A stretch of 7,894 bases of DNA from Bacilli bacterium (GTDB lineage: Bacteria; Bacillota_I; Bacilli_A; ML615J-28; CAG-313), in assembly GCA_900770645.1 (NCBI GenBank), contig CAAGKY010000028.1, forward strand, positions 1 through 7,894, written 5' to 3'. Below the pieces are notes generated by a model. The model was not told where the DNA came from, did no database searches, and worked only from the letters and a program-made list of their open reading frames with translations. Position numbers and translations under genes: made by a program. Every line of letters begins with the position of its first letter. The first letter of the stretch is position 1. Positions 1 through 6,926 of the stretch are shown here, in pieces.

Positions 1-13
1 AAAAGAGTATAAT

Positions 14-39
14 AAAAAGGGTACTATAACAGCACCCTT
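14..39 (-). terminator. Intrinsic terminator of the late operon
   Basis: On the minus strand an 8-bp stem (AAGGGTGC with GTACCCTT, one G-U wobble) closes a 7-nt loop and runs directly into a T-rich tract (TTTTT then ATTATA). It lies about 40 nt after the appendage stop codon. No gene of the late operon follows it within the window, so it most likely ends the late transcript. The T tract is on the minus-strand side, so it is oriented for the leftward operon. The structure was found by eye; no folding energy was computed. Confidence 0.85.
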
Positions 40-61
40 AATAGTTGATGTATCTGGAAAG

Positions 62-77
62 CACTGACATTACAGTG
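62..77 (-). repeat. Small inverted repeat just after the appendage stop
   Basis: CACTG and CAGTG form a 5-bp stem with a 6-nt loop that begins at the base right after the appendage stop codon. There is no T tract after it, so alone it is unlikely to terminate. It might protect the 3' end or be chance. The real terminator is the longer hairpin at 14-39. Confidence 0.3.
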
Positions 78-1883
78 TTAGAATTCTTTAGGATCTAAGT
101 TATATACTTTTACACCACAGTAAGTACCACTACTTCTTAATAAAAGATTATATTTAGCACTTTGAGTACATCTATAATATCCTGTAACTGTTTGATAAGT
201 TGAAGTACTATTAGTTAATTGTAGTTTTCTACTACCTAAAGCATAATCATATAATTCAACAGTAGCAGTTCCACTACCATTATTTTTCATAGTTACTTCA
301 AATTTATACAACTTTCCTTCTTCTAAGTAAAATTGATTATAAATATAACTACTTGTTACACTTACAGCTTTTAAACTTTCTGGAGAAACGCTATCAGTTA
401 AAGTATATACACCACTACCTAACCAATTGTCTAGTACATTAGTTGTATCTTTTAAAGTTGTTAGATTATATATATTTAATTTTTCAGGATATAATTCTGC
501 TAGACATGGTTTATAAGTATCAGCAGTATTGTATAGTGTTCCTGTTATATCATTATTATTTACAAAAGCACTAACATATCTACCTGAACCAGTTTCTTTA
601 AATACATATCCAGTACTACTTATTTGGCAGTTAGTTATATATAAATGTATTTTAGCAATTGTTCCAGCAGTTGTAAATACAACATTTGATCCTGTTTGGT
701 TTAGGTAACATTCTTTAATATATACTCTTATACCATTTTCTACATATACTTGAGAAGTAGCATTTCCTTCAATATAACAATTTTCTACAACCCATAATCC
801 ATAATATGAACTAGTCCAACCAAAATATAAGTTATATTCTGTTGCAAGTTCTATAGCACAGTTTATTAAAGTGTTTTGAGTATTATTTCCTTGTGAAGTA
901 GTATAAAAATTGATTCTAGCATTTCTAAAGCTACATGCGTCAAAAGTTATATTGTTACCTACTACATCAACACCTTTATCACCACCTGAAGTATATACTT
1001 CATTGAATTTTAAGAGGTAAGAATTTCTAATTTTAATACATTCTGAATCGCTTCCTGTATTTTCTTGAATTAATAGTAAATCATCAATGTATAACCACAT
1101 ACAAGAATTAATATCAAGAATAGGTTTATTTATATTTGCTTTAATAGTAGCTTTACCATATATTTTAGTCCACCTACCATTATCATATGTTAAGGTATCA
1201 CTTACAATATATGTACCATTAGGAAAATATAATTCTGAATAATCCTTTTCAGCTCTAGGATAAGTTCTTAAATAATCAAGTGCTTTTTGAATTGCTTCAG
1301 TATCATCAGTTTCACCGTCACCTTTAGCACCAAATTGTTTAACATTTAATTCATTAATTAATAATTCTGCGACTAGATTTTCATCAGCTAGAGCAATAAT
1401 AGTAACATCATCAGGTTCATCAGTGTTAATAACATTTCTTATCTTATATAATGCACCACCACCGTCTTTATAATTATAATATCCATATGTTTCAGCGAAG
1501 CTTCCATTTACTAAATTAGTTGCAGTTTTTAAATCTGCTACTGAATCATAAGCAAGTACTCCAGATAGTTGTAAGTATTGAGCTATAATATCAGCAAGTT
1601 CACCACTTTCAGCCATTTCATCAAGTTTAGCATTTATTTCAGCTTGAATATCTAAATCATCAAAGTAGTGGTCTACATAATCTTTTAATGTTACGAAAGC
1701 AGTTTGTAACTCTTCTAAAGCTTCAGCATTGTTGTTTACTGCTGGAATAACAGTTTCTTCTAGATATTTACATAACCATTCAAGCATTTCATAATAAGTA
1801 AGCGATTCCTTATATGAACTAGGAATAGCACCGATTGTCATACAAAAATGTCTGAATGGACTTAAATTATTAGGTTCTATCAT
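78..1883 (-). CDS. Pre-neck appendage / tail fibre with pectate-lyase-like beta-helix (phi29 gp12 position)
   Basis: Likely the receptor-binding, possibly depolymerising, appendage attached around the collar; 601 aa from the chosen start. Residues about 1-120 are a fibre anchor type I recognise from Firmicutes phages (MTIGAIPSSY, then YYEMLEWLCKYLE, then VIPAVNNNAEAL), followed by a helical stretch to about 105. Residues 120-165 hold a conserved SFAETYGYYNYKDGGGALYK-type module. From about 181 (VKQFGAKGDGETDDTEAIQK) a Pectate_lyase_3 (PF12708) right-handed beta-helix begins and runs to about 450. Residues 485-601 look like a beta-sandwich, possibly carbohydrate-binding. The beta-helix fold does not prove enzyme activity, and the catalytic residues cannot be assigned by eye. 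It is the last gene of the late operon and is followed by a terminator. The upstream in-frame ATG at 1892 is only 1 nt from the Shine-Dalgarno, so ATG 1883 was chosen. Confidence 0.85.
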   Translation of the reverse strand: MIEPNNLSPFRHFCMTIGAIPSSYKESLTYYEMLEWLCKYLEETVIPAVNNNAEALEELQTAFVTLKDYVDHYFDDLDIQAEINAKLDEMAESGELADIIAQYLQLSGVLAYDSVADLKTATNLVNGSFAETYGYYNYKDGGGALYKIRNVINTDEPDDVTIIALADENLVAELLINELNVKQFGAKGDGETDDTEAIQKALDYLRTYPRAEKDYSELYFPNGTYIVSDTLTYDNGRWTKIYGKATIKANINKPILDINSCMWLYIDDLLLIQENTGSDSECIKIRNSYLLKFNEVYTSGGDKGVDVVGNNITFDACSFRNARINFYTTSQGNNTQNTLINCAIELATEYNLYFGWTSSYYGLWVVENCYIEGNATSQVYVENGIRVYIKECYLNQTGSNVVFTTAGTIAKIHLYITNCQISSTGYVFKETGSGRYVSAFVNNNDITGTLYNTADTYKPCLAELYPEKLNIYNLTTLKDTTNVLDNWLGSGVYTLTDSVSPESLKAVSVTSSYIYNQFYLEEGKLYKFEVTMKNNGSGTATVELYDYALGSRKLQLTNSTSTYQTVTGYYRCTQSAKYNLLLRSSGTYCGVKVYNLDPKEF

Positions 1884-1893
1884 TTTTATCATT

Positions 1894-1900
1894 CCTCCTT
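1894..1900 (-). promoter_or_regulatory. Ribosome binding site that decides the appendage start
   Basis: AAGGAGG overlaps the last two bases of the lower-collar stop codon (TAA, 1901-1899). Spacing is 1 nt to ATG 1892 and 10 nt to ATG 1883. Only the latter is compatible with initiation, giving a protein that begins MIEPNNLSPF. The same AGGAGGAATGATA leader occurs before the scaffold gene. Confidence 0.7.
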
Positions 1901-2561
1901 AATATATACCCATAAATAATTTATCTAACTCTTTTATTATATCTTCATCTATTGCTATAATATTTTCTCTAAATTGTTGTACCATTTTTTGAGCTGTAGC
2001 ACTTACACCAGAGTTACCTTTTACTCTTTTTGTATAGTTTTCAGCATTAGATGTATTAGAGTTATCATTTATATTACTTGTTGATTCAGAAGCACCTGTA
2101 GAAGTTGCGTAAGTTCCATTTAAAATATCCTCTTTTGATATTTGTCCTTGAGGTGTGTCAGAATTTACAGCAAGTCCACTACCATTATTAGTAGAGGTAC
2201 TTGTTGCACTTCCAGTTGTACTTCTTTCAAAAGATTCTGTATAATCAACATTTACTAAAGGATCATAATTTATTGAAGCTGAATATATTAAAGGTAATTT
2301 TCTTTCCATTATTTCTTGCATATAAACTTTTGCGTATAGTTTAAATAAAGCAGGTGTTTCACAACCTATTTCACGCATAAAGTAATGGTCTACTATTTTT
2401 CTTGCTAATTTACTCTTATTCCATATACCAGCATTTTCAATAGTTTCAATTTGTGCTGATGTTAAATAATCACTTAATTCATAATCTTTAAACCAGCTTT
2501 CAACTATAGGTCTTGAATAAGAAGCACATACGAATCTTAATTCAGTAGTATATTTACTCAT
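1899..2561 (-). CDS. Lower collar protein (phi29 gp11-like)
   Basis: 220 aa, placed between portal and appendage exactly as phi29 gene 11, whose product forms the lower collar (tail tube) joining portal to knob. Supporting features are the N-terminal alpha-helical part (residues 1-90, starting MSKYTTELRF), the NSDTPQGQI motif near 133-141, a GTYATS motif near 149-154, and the YTKRVKGNSG segment near 176-185, all of the type seen in phi29-like lower collars. Residues about 111-175 are very rich in Ser, Thr, Asn and Gly and are probably flexible before a final amphipathic helix (about 189-216). It is shorter than phi29 gp11 (293 aa). The start ATG overlaps the 3' end of the portal gene by 8 nt, with a GAGG-type Shine-Dalgarno inside that gene, which suggests translational coupling. 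The family call rests strongly on gene order. Confidence 0.85.
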   Translation of the reverse strand: MSKYTTELRFVCASYSRPIVESWFKDYELSDYLTSAQIETIENAGIWNKSKLARKIVDHYFMREIGCETPALFKLYAKVYMQEIMERKLPLIYSASINYDPLVNVDYTESFERSTTGSATSTSTNNGSGLAVNSDTPQGQISKEDILNGTYATSTGASESTSNINDNSNTSNAENYTKRVKGNSGVSATAQKMVQQFRENIIAIDEDIIKELDKLFMGIY

Positions 2562-3513
2562 TTTCCTTTACCTCACTTTCTTCAATAATTCCGTCATTGT
2601 CATAATCAGCAACAATAGAATCTTCTTGTTTAATAATATTGTAAAGGTCGCTTCTAACTCTTACAGATATTTCTTTATCTGTTCCAGTTAAACCAAATAG
2701 TTCATTAAATTGTTTACATGCTTCTTGTCTAGGTATTAAAAAACTTTGTAAGTTAAGATTAGTTAATTCATTATTATAGTTTGCTTCATCAGTAACAAGT
2801 CTTTCCTTTTTATTAACTGCTATATTATTTATACCTAGGAATGTTAAAGCTTCATTCCATATCTCTTTTTTATATTCAGTTACTTTATCAGCGATATATG
2901 GTGCACCAGTATTGATTGCTTTTAAGATTCCACTTTGTAGCTGATTCTTATCACCGAATATCATTGGTTTATTTCCGTCATATTGAGAATATAAGTTTTC
3001 CATTGTTAATCTTTGAGATTCATCAACTGTTATTAATACAGGTGTCTTTTGTGCTTTAATGTTTACATCACAAGTTCTTTCAGCTTCATAAAGTCTTAAA
3101 GCAAATAATTCTAAAGTTGAAGCAGTTGGTACTCTTTGCCATGTATTCATAACAAGTACACATGAATCTTTTTCAGTATTTTCATCTTTAAAACCAGTGT
3201 AAAGTTTTCTATCTTGTTGATAACCGAATGAATAACAATTTAAAGCAGTAGGTAGTCCATAGATATTTATTTGTCCTTTACTACAGCATTGAGTATTTAT
3301 GAATCCTTTTTCTTCATCTTTTAATAAAGCAGCTTGTCCTTTATAGTATAGACATTCTTCTAAATATCTTTGATTCATTGATTCAGGAAGATTAACCCAT
3401 TCAAACATAGAAAGAGCTATTTTCTTAAATCTTTCTAAATAATCAATATAAGTTTGATTATTTACAAGTAATGAATCCAAAAATTCCATATTATTAATTT
3501 TATTTTTCTTCAT
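2554..3513 (-). CDS. Portal / upper collar (head-tail connector) protein (phi29 gp10-like)
   Basis: 319 aa, close to phi29 gp10 (309 aa), which forms the dodecameric portal through which DNA is packaged and ejected. Recognisable family segments in order are ALSMFEWVNLP (33-43), TLELFALRL (133-141), AQKTPVLI (154-161), LYSQYDGNKPMIF (174-186), NEALTFLGI (220-228) and KKERLVTDE (235-243). The last is the best-conserved stretch after the channel region. Residues 303-314 match an EF-hand calcium loop, an addition I do not associate with phi29 gp10. The Shine-Dalgarno AAAGG lies immediately after the knob stop codon, 6 to 7 nt from ATG. The gene ends 8 nt inside the lower-collar gene. The first 10 residues are basic and polar, as in phi29. 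Confidence 0.95.
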   Translation of the reverse strand: MKKNKINNMEFLDSLLVNNQTYIDYLERFKKIALSMFEWVNLPESMNQRYLEECLYYKGQAALLKDEEKGFINTQCCSKGQINIYGLPTALNCYSFGYQQDRKLYTGFKDENTEKDSCVLVMNTWQRVPTASTLELFALRLYEAERTCDVNIKAQKTPVLITVDESQRLTMENLYSQYDGNKPMIFGDKNQLQSGILKAINTGAPYIADKVTEYKKEIWNEALTFLGINNIAVNKKERLVTDEANYNNELTNLNLQSFLIPRQEACKQFNELFGLTGTDKEISVRVRSDLYNIIKQEDSIVADYDNDGIIEESEVKENE

Positions 3514-3525
3514 ATTTTATCCTTT

Positions 3526-5145
3526 CTATGTAACTATATTATTACTAGCATTATAATTTAAGAAGTTAGCAGTATTATGCCAGAATGTAACACCTTTATT
3601 AAACATAGCTTTTATTTCGTCTATATCTGCTTGAGGTATATTTCCTTCTATATTACAATCTATTGTTTTTACGAAGTTCCAATTTTGTCTACCTGTTACA
3701 TTAGGTAATTTTACTACATTTACTTTATATCCATAAGTACTAAAATAATTGTCTATTATTTCAGCATATTCAGAACGAACACTCATTTTGAAAAATGGTA
3801 TATCCATTTGTTCTGCTGAAAATACAACATCACCAGAGTTTATGTTTCCTTGTGCTTGAGGTGGAGTAAAAGAGTGCTGATAATATTCTCTTATAGTATT
3901 ACCAGCCATTCCTACACCTGAAGCTAATAAACCTAAACCTGCAGGTATTCCAACTCCAGTAAGTAACATAGTACCACCACCTATAATAGCAGTTGCAGAA
4001 CCAACAGCAGAGAATCCTAAATTTAAAGTATTTTGTGTCGCCCAGTTCTTATATAGGTCAGTTTTCCAAGAGCAAATAGGATATTTAGCACCAGTTATAC
4101 CAGCGTCAAATATATCACCATAAGGATCAGTACCACTATATTTTTTATAATTAAATGGTACACTTCTTATACTACAACCAGGTGTGATAGCACCATAAGT
4201 TTTAAATAAACCAGTATTATTAACAAAATCTTCGTATCTAAAATCTACATTAGAACCAGCATTATTACTTACATAAAAATAGTTATAAGGATAAGTAAAC
4301 ATTTTATTGTTTTTAGGTGTATAACCATTTAAAGTACTAGGACTTGTTATATTACTTGAAGTAGCTAGTAATTTTGCACTAGTAGATTTAGGAATTTTTG
4401 CACATCTTGTTGATATAGTTTGATCATCATAATGAATAGGTATAGTTTCAAAAGTAAGAGTTCCACATAATTCAGAAGGTGCAATAAATACATTTACTAC
4501 AGCATCTCCTATACCTAAATTGTCCATAGCTCTTAAATAGTTTGAAGCACCAAGTGTTTCACTAAAAGCTAGATACTGACAACCACTAAATATACCATTG
4601 TAATATCTATCAATTTGCATTCCTATTTCTTCAGGTTCTTTAGTAGCACCTATTATTACATAAGTTGTATTTCCACCACTATATAAATAACCTTTATCAT
4701 TACATATATACTCACCAGTTTCTACTTGTTCTGGTACAGTATGAATTCCAACTGTATCATCATTAACATGCTCTCTTTCAATAAATGATTTTTTATATAC
4801 TATATCAAATTGCCATGTTTGAAAGCAGTCAGTTTTTATTGTAATATTTGTCATATGGTCGTTTACATATTCCATATTAGTTATAAAAGCATAGAACCAT
4901 TTATTTGTATAAGCTTCATTTTGATACATTACATAGTTATATCCTAGTAAATTATCAATATGTTCTGGAAAACGAATTATACTGTCTTTTCTCTGATAAG
5001 TAAAATTATCTGCAGTTATATTAGTTAAACTATTGAAATAATTATATTGTGCTTCAGCATTAGAAAAAGTTAATTGGTGTTTATTATCATCTTCTAGAGG
5101 ACATTTTAATAATCTTAATTCTGTTTGAGGTGTTATAGCACTCAT
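3526..5145 (-). CDS. Tail knob protein (phi29 gp9-like)
   Basis: 539 aa from the chosen ATG (phi29 gp9 is 599 aa). The protein forms the hexameric distal tail tube and the membrane-opening tip. Family motifs are QYNYFNS (33-39), NKWFYAF (81-87), FQTWQFD (108-114), SFIEREHV (120-127), YFSTYGYKVN (467-476), WNFVKTIDC (489-497) and GVTFWHN (518-524). Residues about 377-417 are a glycine-rich hydrophobic segment (GGGTMLLTGVGIPAGLGLL and flanks). It sits where phi29 gp9 has its membrane-active hydrophobic loops, so the same role is likely. An in-frame GTG at 5193 would add 16 residues, but it lies in a hairpin loop without a Shine-Dalgarno. ATG 5145 has GAAAGGA 9 nt upstream and gives MSAITPQTELRLLKCPLE, a typical start. 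The gene ends in TAG, directly before the portal Shine-Dalgarno. Confidence 0.95.
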   Translation of the reverse strand: MSAITPQTELRLLKCPLEDDNKHQLTFSNAEAQYNYFNSLTNITADNFTYQRKDSIIRFPEHIDNLLGYNYVMYQNEAYTNKWFYAFITNMEYVNDHMTNITIKTDCFQTWQFDIVYKKSFIEREHVNDDTVGIHTVPEQVETGEYICNDKGYLYSGGNTTYVIIGATKEPEEIGMQIDRYYNGIFSGCQYLAFSETLGASNYLRAMDNLGIGDAVVNVFIAPSELCGTLTFETIPIHYDDQTISTRCAKIPKSTSAKLLATSSNITSPSTLNGYTPKNNKMFTYPYNYFYVSNNAGSNVDFRYEDFVNNTGLFKTYGAITPGCSIRSVPFNYKKYSGTDPYGDIFDAGITGAKYPICSWKTDLYKNWATQNTLNLGFSAVGSATAIIGGGTMLLTGVGIPAGLGLLASGVGMAGNTIREYYQHSFTPPQAQGNINSGDVVFSAEQMDIPFFKMSVRSEYAEIIDNYFSTYGYKVNVVKLPNVTGRQNWNFVKTIDCNIEGNIPQADIDEIKAMFNKGVTFWHNTANFLNYNASNNIVT

Positions 5146-5154
5146 TTTATTTAT

Positions 5155-5161
5155 TCCTTTC
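5155..5161 (-). promoter_or_regulatory. Ribosome binding site that decides the tail-knob start
   Basis: GAAAGGA lies 9 nt before ATG 5145. It is downstream of the hairpin at 5176-5201, so the ribosome site is left unpaired. This site favours ATG 5145 over the in-frame GTG at 5193. Confidence 0.75.
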
Positions 5162-5175
5162 TTTATCCATAAAAT

Positions 5176-5201
5176 AAGAGAGGGATTTTTCACCCTCCCT
5201 T
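5176..5201 (-). terminator. Hairpin between capsid and knob genes; possible partial terminator or mRNA stabiliser
   Basis: On the minus strand AAGGGAGGG pairs with CCCTCTCTT (9 bp, one G-U) across an 8-nt loop. The following bases are ATTTTATGG, a weak and interrupted T tract, so full termination is doubtful; five downstream structural genes also need expression from this strand. It may act as an attenuator or processing/stability barrier that raises capsid output over the tail genes. A run of TTTT also flanks the stem on the plus strand, but no plus-strand gene exists here to need it. Confidence 0.65.
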
Positions 5202-5217
5202 TTAGGATAATTTATTA

Positions 5218-6540
5218 TTAAGCACTTACAACTGTTACAGTTAAAGTAGTTGAAGTAGTTCCGTCTGAAGCAGTTAAAGTTGCAGTTCCAGAACCTACAC
5301 CAGTGATAATAGCTCTTTTATTATTACTTGAATCAGCTTGTACTGTAAATTTAGAAGTTGATCCTGAAGTATAACTTATTGTAGCATTAGCCCAAGCTGG
5401 AGTAGTTAATACTGTTACAGTTTTAGTAGCGTCTTCGTCTACAGATACAGCAGTTCCTTCAGCAAATTTCATAGATTGAATTGCTACACTAGGTTGAGCT
5501 GTTGCAAAAATTACACCATTAGCAAATAAGCTGAAGTTGTATAATTTTATTAAGTTCAAGTAGTATTGAATGCTTCTATTATTTGCGTTATAGAATGAAT
5601 CCATAAACATATCTTGTCTTTTAATTCTGAACCAAGACTTATCAGCAATCATACCAACGATAGCAGAACCGTCATAAATCTTTGTTCCTTCATCATCATA
5701 AACATCAAAGTTATCAACTGTTAAGATATTTCCTAATAATGTAGCTTTATCCATATTAAATGCTTCTGCAAGTACATTAACATCTAATTTAGCTCTTACA
5801 TTATTCTTAACAATCATAACTATATCTTCTGGATTAGTCCATGTTACAACTGGTCTACCTTCACCACCACATTTAGCCCAAGCATTATAGTCTGAACTAG
5901 GTAATTGGAAGTTAAGATATAATTCTCTTGCTTTTTCTACAAAAGCTTTAGCAGTTGTTTCATCAGATACAGCAGATACAGTTTGAATAACTGCTTTATT
6001 ATCTTTATAAGCACCAGCAATAATATTCTTTGTGTTCTTGTATTCATCAATATAAGCACCGTTATATAATGAGTTACTTAAACCATCAATAAATGTTTCT
6101 AGATCTCCCCAAGAAGTAAATGCTTTCTTAAGTTGTTGTCTAGAGAATGTTACTGGATATTGTAAATCACTATTAATTGCTTGATATTGTACTTTTACAT
6201 CAGCTTCATATTTTACTAATAAACCAGCAAAATCATTAGCATTGTATTGTCTACCTTTAGCAGGATTTACATATATCTCTTGTCCTGCATAACCTAAAGG
6301 AATTCTGTCGCCTTCAAGTACTACGAATGGATTTCTAAATGATTTAATTTCAAATTGTGTATAAACAATTCTATTAACTAAAGCATTACAGAATTCATTG
6401 TATACTTCAGGAACAGTTAAAATAGGTTCTGCAAATTTTCCTATATCGGTATTTGAATCGATAATAGGTACATATCTGTGATAAATTTCACTAGATATTT
6501 CACGAATCGCATTAAGACTCGTTACTAAACCTTCATTCAT
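5218..6540 (-). CDS. Major capsid protein with C-terminal Ig-like BIG2 domain (phi29 gp8-like)
   Basis: 440 aa, nearly the length of phi29 gp8 (448 aa), the HK97-fold head protein. Shared segments include IPLGYAGQEIY (80-90), FTSWGDLETFI (141-151), LYNGAYIDEY (158-167), and KLDVNVLAEAFNMDKATLLG (251-270). The last matches the gp8 stretch around LDVDVLAKAFN very well. Residues about 353-438 form an Ig-like BIG2 domain (VTVLTTPAWANATISYTSG to GVGSGTATLTASDG), as at the gp8 C-terminus, exposed on the head surface and often proposed to bind carbohydrate. The gene starts 14 nt after the scaffold stop with a near-perfect GAGGAGG site and 7-nt spacing, in keeping with high expression. It ends in three tandem TAA codons followed by a hairpin. 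No separate head-fibre gene follows. Confidence 0.95.
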   Translation of the reverse strand: MNEGLVTSLNAIREISSEIYHRYVPIIDSNTDIGKFAEPILTVPEVYNEFCNALVNRIVYTQFEIKSFRNPFVVLEGDRIPLGYAGQEIYVNPAKGRQYNANDFAGLLVKYEADVKVQYQAINSDLQYPVTFSRQQLKKAFTSWGDLETFIDGLSNSLYNGAYIDEYKNTKNIIAGAYKDNKAVIQTVSAVSDETTAKAFVEKARELYLNFQLPSSDYNAWAKCGGEGRPVVTWTNPEDIVMIVKNNVRAKLDVNVLAEAFNMDKATLLGNILTVDNFDVYDDEGTKIYDGSAIVGMIADKSWFRIKRQDMFMDSFYNANNRSIQYYLNLIKLYNFSLFANGVIFATAQPSVAIQSMKFAEGTAVSVDEDATKTVTVLTTPAWANATISYTSGSTSKFTVQADSSNNKRAIITGVGSGTATLTASDGTTSTTLTVTVVSA

Positions 6541-6554
6541 TTTCTTTCCTCCTC

Positions 6555-6878
6555 TTATCTTTTGAAGTTACCTCTTGAATCAAAGGCACTCCTTAAATCG
6601 AATGATTTTTTCTCTTCTTTAGCTTCTTCTTTTGATTGGTGCTTATCATAATCAGAAGCCATTGGAATTTGTTGAAGTAAATTTCCGTTTGCTAGAACTA
6701 ACTTTTCATTAGTATCTTTTAAACTCATAATCTCTTTATCCTTATTATTAATAGTATTTATTCCTTGACTAGATAAAGTAAGTAACTTACCAATATCATC
6801 AGCAATAATTCCTGAAGCTTCTTTTCCTAGTTTTTCCTGAATACTATCAGTAATGGATTTAAAATCTTCTTCTTTCAT
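6555..6878 (-). CDS. Probable head scaffolding protein (phi29 gp7-like)
   Basis: 107 aa, highly charged, lacking Cys and Trp, immediately before the capsid gene; phi29 gp7 is 98 aa in the same position. Residues about 40-71 are predicted coiled coil, and the LVLANGNLLQQI segment (60-71) resembles the corresponding LIVSNSKLFRQI-type helix of gp7. Residues 78-91 are a Lys/Glu-rich linker and the last 15 residues (FDLRSAFDSRGNFKR) are a basic tail that may contact the capsid protein. A scaffold directs procapsid assembly and leaves before or during DNA packaging. It is the first gene after the consensus promoter. The Shine-Dalgarno AGGAGG is 11 nt upstream, unusually far, with a two-codon ATG-ATA-TAA in between. 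The assignment rests on size, position and coiled coil more than on sequence identity. Confidence 0.8.
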   Translation of the reverse strand: MKEEDFKSITDSIQEKLGKEASGIIADDIGKLLTLSSQGINTINNKDKEIMSLKDTNEKLVLANGNLLQQIPMASDYDKHQSKEEAKEEKKSFDLRSAFDSRGNFKR

Positions 6879-6889
6879 TTTATATCATT

Positions 6890-6895
6890 CCTCCT
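6890..6895 (-). promoter_or_regulatory. Shine-Dalgarno of the scaffold gene, overlapping the expected transcription start
   Basis: AGGAGG lies 11 nt before ATG 6878. Its first base is only 3 nt from the last base of the -10 box (6898), so a transcript starting 6 to 9 nt after the -10 would begin at about 6892-6889 and contain at most the 3' half of this motif. Transcripts reading through from the lysis genes would carry it whole. Confidence 0.65.
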
Positions 6896-6897
6896 AA

Positions 6898-6926
6898 ATT
6901 ATAATATTAAAATGTAAAATTGTCAA
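6898..6926 (-). promoter_or_regulatory. Consensus sigma-A promoter for the structural genes
   Basis: TTGACA at 6926-6921 and TATAAT at 6903-6898 are both perfect hexamers, separated by exactly 17 bp, pointing towards the scaffold gene. The DNA upstream of the -35 (about 6939-6970) is A/T-rich and could act as an UP element. It occupies the largest coding-free gap of the operon (6879-6970). In phi29 the late genes are likewise driven from a promoter upstream of the scaffold (A3), but that promoter needs activator p4. The perfect consensus here suggests activator independence. Expected start of transcription is about 6889-6892. Confidence 0.85.

Noticed and set aside
1884..1892. ATG 1892 as the appendage start
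   Set aside because: It is 1 nt from the AAGGAGG motif, too close for initiation. ATG 1883, in the same frame, is better spaced.
5146..5193. Upstream GTG start that would lengthen the tail knob by 16 residues
   Set aside because: The GTG begins in the stem-loop at 5176-5201, lacks a Shine-Dalgarno, and the added residues are not like family N-termini. ATG 5145 has a proper site.
5176..5201. Hairpin as a plus-strand terminator
   Set aside because: There is a TTTT after the stem on that strand, but no plus-strand gene in the window needs termination.
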